Origin: Bradyrhizobium sp. 170
GTDB lineage: Bacteria > Pseudomonadota > Alphaproteobacteria > Rhizobiales > Xanthobacteraceae
Length of the DNA: 64,000 nt
Direction: 5' to 3'
NCBI RefSeq assembly: GCF_023101085.1
Contig: NZ_CP064703.1
Location: 3,038,001 to 3,102,000 of the forward strand
Shown here: in pieces, positions 63,371-64,000 of the stretch
Layout of the letters: every line of letters begins with the position of its first letter
How positions within the stretch are numbered: position 1 is the first letter of the stretch
The notes under the pieces: generated by a model
Database searches by the model: none
Told to the model about the DNA's origin: nothing
What the model saw: only the letters and a program-made list of their open reading frames with translations
Position numbers and translations under genes: made by a program

Positions 63371-64000
63371 ATGGACGGCAAGGCCGATGACGCGGGGATT
63401 AACATCCGCGCACTGATTTTTGCGCTTCTGGCGCTGGCCTGCGGCCACATGCTGTCGACGCTGCTGCGGACCATTCCGGCCATCAGCCTCGACGTGATGG
63501 CGGCTGACTTCCGCACCGCCCCGCAGACGCTGGCGAGCCTCACCTCGATCTATCATTTCGCCTTCGCCGCCTCGCAAATTCCGGTCGGCGCCGCGATGGA
63601 TCGTTTTGGCGTCCGGCCGGTTTCTCCGAGCCTCTTGATGGGAACCATCGTCGGCGCGCTGGCGTCGGGGCTCGCCACCGGGCCGGAGAGTTTTGTGTTC
63701 GGGCAATTCCTGCTCGGCGTCGCCACCTCGGGCATGCTGATGTGTCCGATGACACTGGCTGCCAAGCAGATGTCGGCGGCGCGGTTCGGCCTGTGGTCGG
63801 GGATCATCCTGTCGATCGGCAATATCGGCATGCTGCTGTCGGCGAGCCCGCTGGCCTTTGTCGTCGAACTCTGGGGGTGGCGCGCGGGATTCTGGATCTC
63901 GGCGGGCTTCGGCGCCGTGGTGGCGATGGCCGTGTTTGCACTGGTTCCGAAACAGCCGGCGGCGCACGCGGATAATTCCTCGCCGCTGTCGCAAATGGCT
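63371..64000 (+). CDS. MFS transporter, 3' truncated by window edge
   Basis: The frame opens at ATG 63371 and remains open to the last base; 210 residues are visible. The N-terminus is followed by hydrophobic helices ALIFALLALACGHMLSTLL, SLTSIYHFAFAASQIPVGAAMDRFGVRPV (the MFS loop 2-3 motif DRFGVRP) and FGLWSGIILSIGNIGMLLSASPLAFVVELWGWRAGFWISAG. The WGWRAGFW segment is typical of MFS. Substrate unknown; it follows the CmcJ-like gene by 79 bases. Confidence 0.85.
   Translation, partial: MDGKADDAGINIRALIFALLALACGHMLSTLLRTIPAISLDVMAADFRTAPQTLASLTSIYHFAFAASQIPVGAAMDRFGVRPVSPSLLMGTIVGALASGLATGPESFVFGQFLLGVATSGMLMCPMTLAAKQMSAARFGLWSGIILSIGNIGMLLSASPLAFVVELWGWRAGFWISAGFGAVVAMAVFALVPKQPAAHADNSSPLSQMA

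Noticed and set aside
1..64000. CRISPR arrays, tRNA or rRNA genes, prophage or integrase/attachment sites
   Set aside because: No regularly spaced direct repeats, no cloverleaf candidates and no integrase or phage genes were seen by reading the sequence; only the IS701-type element is a supported mobile element.

Overview
The window looks like chromosomal DNA of a Bradyrhizobium-type alphaproteobacterium. It has high GC, dense catabolic operons, many ABC and TRAP solute-binding proteins, and several families of palindromic intergenic repeats. This placement is an inference from gene content and style; no rRNA or other taxonomic marker is present. No tRNA, rRNA or CRISPR array was seen.

Left part (1-14457): a tryptophan/kynurenine/anthranilate catabolic island. 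It encodes tryptophan 2,3-dioxygenase (kynA), an alpha/beta-hydrolase kynurenine formamidase candidate, kynureninase (kynU), a 2-aminobenzoate-CoA ligase, a RidA protein and a 2-aminobenzoyl-CoA monooxygenase/reductase (entering from the left edge). It also has two extra flavoprotein monooxygenases, two small paralogous cupins, a LivK-type binding protein, a MarR regulator and an AraC regulator. Four intergenic regions of this island carry the same near-palindrome (consensus ATTATTTnAAGCCTAAAAT), which looks like the operator of the local MarR.

14527-22305: a sugar-acid operon with divergent uxuB-like reductase, a FadR-type GntR regulator, a complete TRAP transporter (DctPQM), a zinc dehydrogenase and uxuA. 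The set fits L-gulonate/D-fructuronate/D-mannonate catabolism. An IS701-family element (22306-23760, CTAG target duplication) has inserted exactly at the uxuA stop codon.

24090-26221: an ArsR/SRPBCC pair with a leaderless-looking, doubly operated promoter, a spermidine-synthase-like methyltransferase and a small XRE regulator. 26227-33673: a six-subunit membrane complex of hydrogenase-4/complex I type (HyfB,C,E,F,G,I) headed by a second XRE regulator. The large subunit lacks the N-terminal NiFe-binding CxxC, so the complex is probably an energy-converting-hydrogenase-related (Ehr) complex and not a hydrogenase.

33996-48981: mixed metabolism: DUF2889, a quinone-reductase-like protein, an LLM monooxygenase, an MscS channel, a DUF3830-puuE-allC amide/allantoin operon, an unrecognised 460-aa protein, a frameshifted LysR pseudogene whose first lesion is an 8-bp tandem-repeat expansion, an isochorismatase-family hydrolase with an NCS2 permease, a VOC protein and a DadA-like oxidoreductase. 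49021-54099: a complete oligopeptide-type ABC transporter with fused ATPases. 54526: an HU-family protein with a terminator.

55038-64000: an SDR with a degenerate active site, then an organosulfur-type operon (SBP, permease, ATPase, DszC/SfnB-like flavoprotein, SsuD-like monooxygenase, second SBP), a CmcJ/NvfI-family protein and an MFS transporter cut by the right edge.
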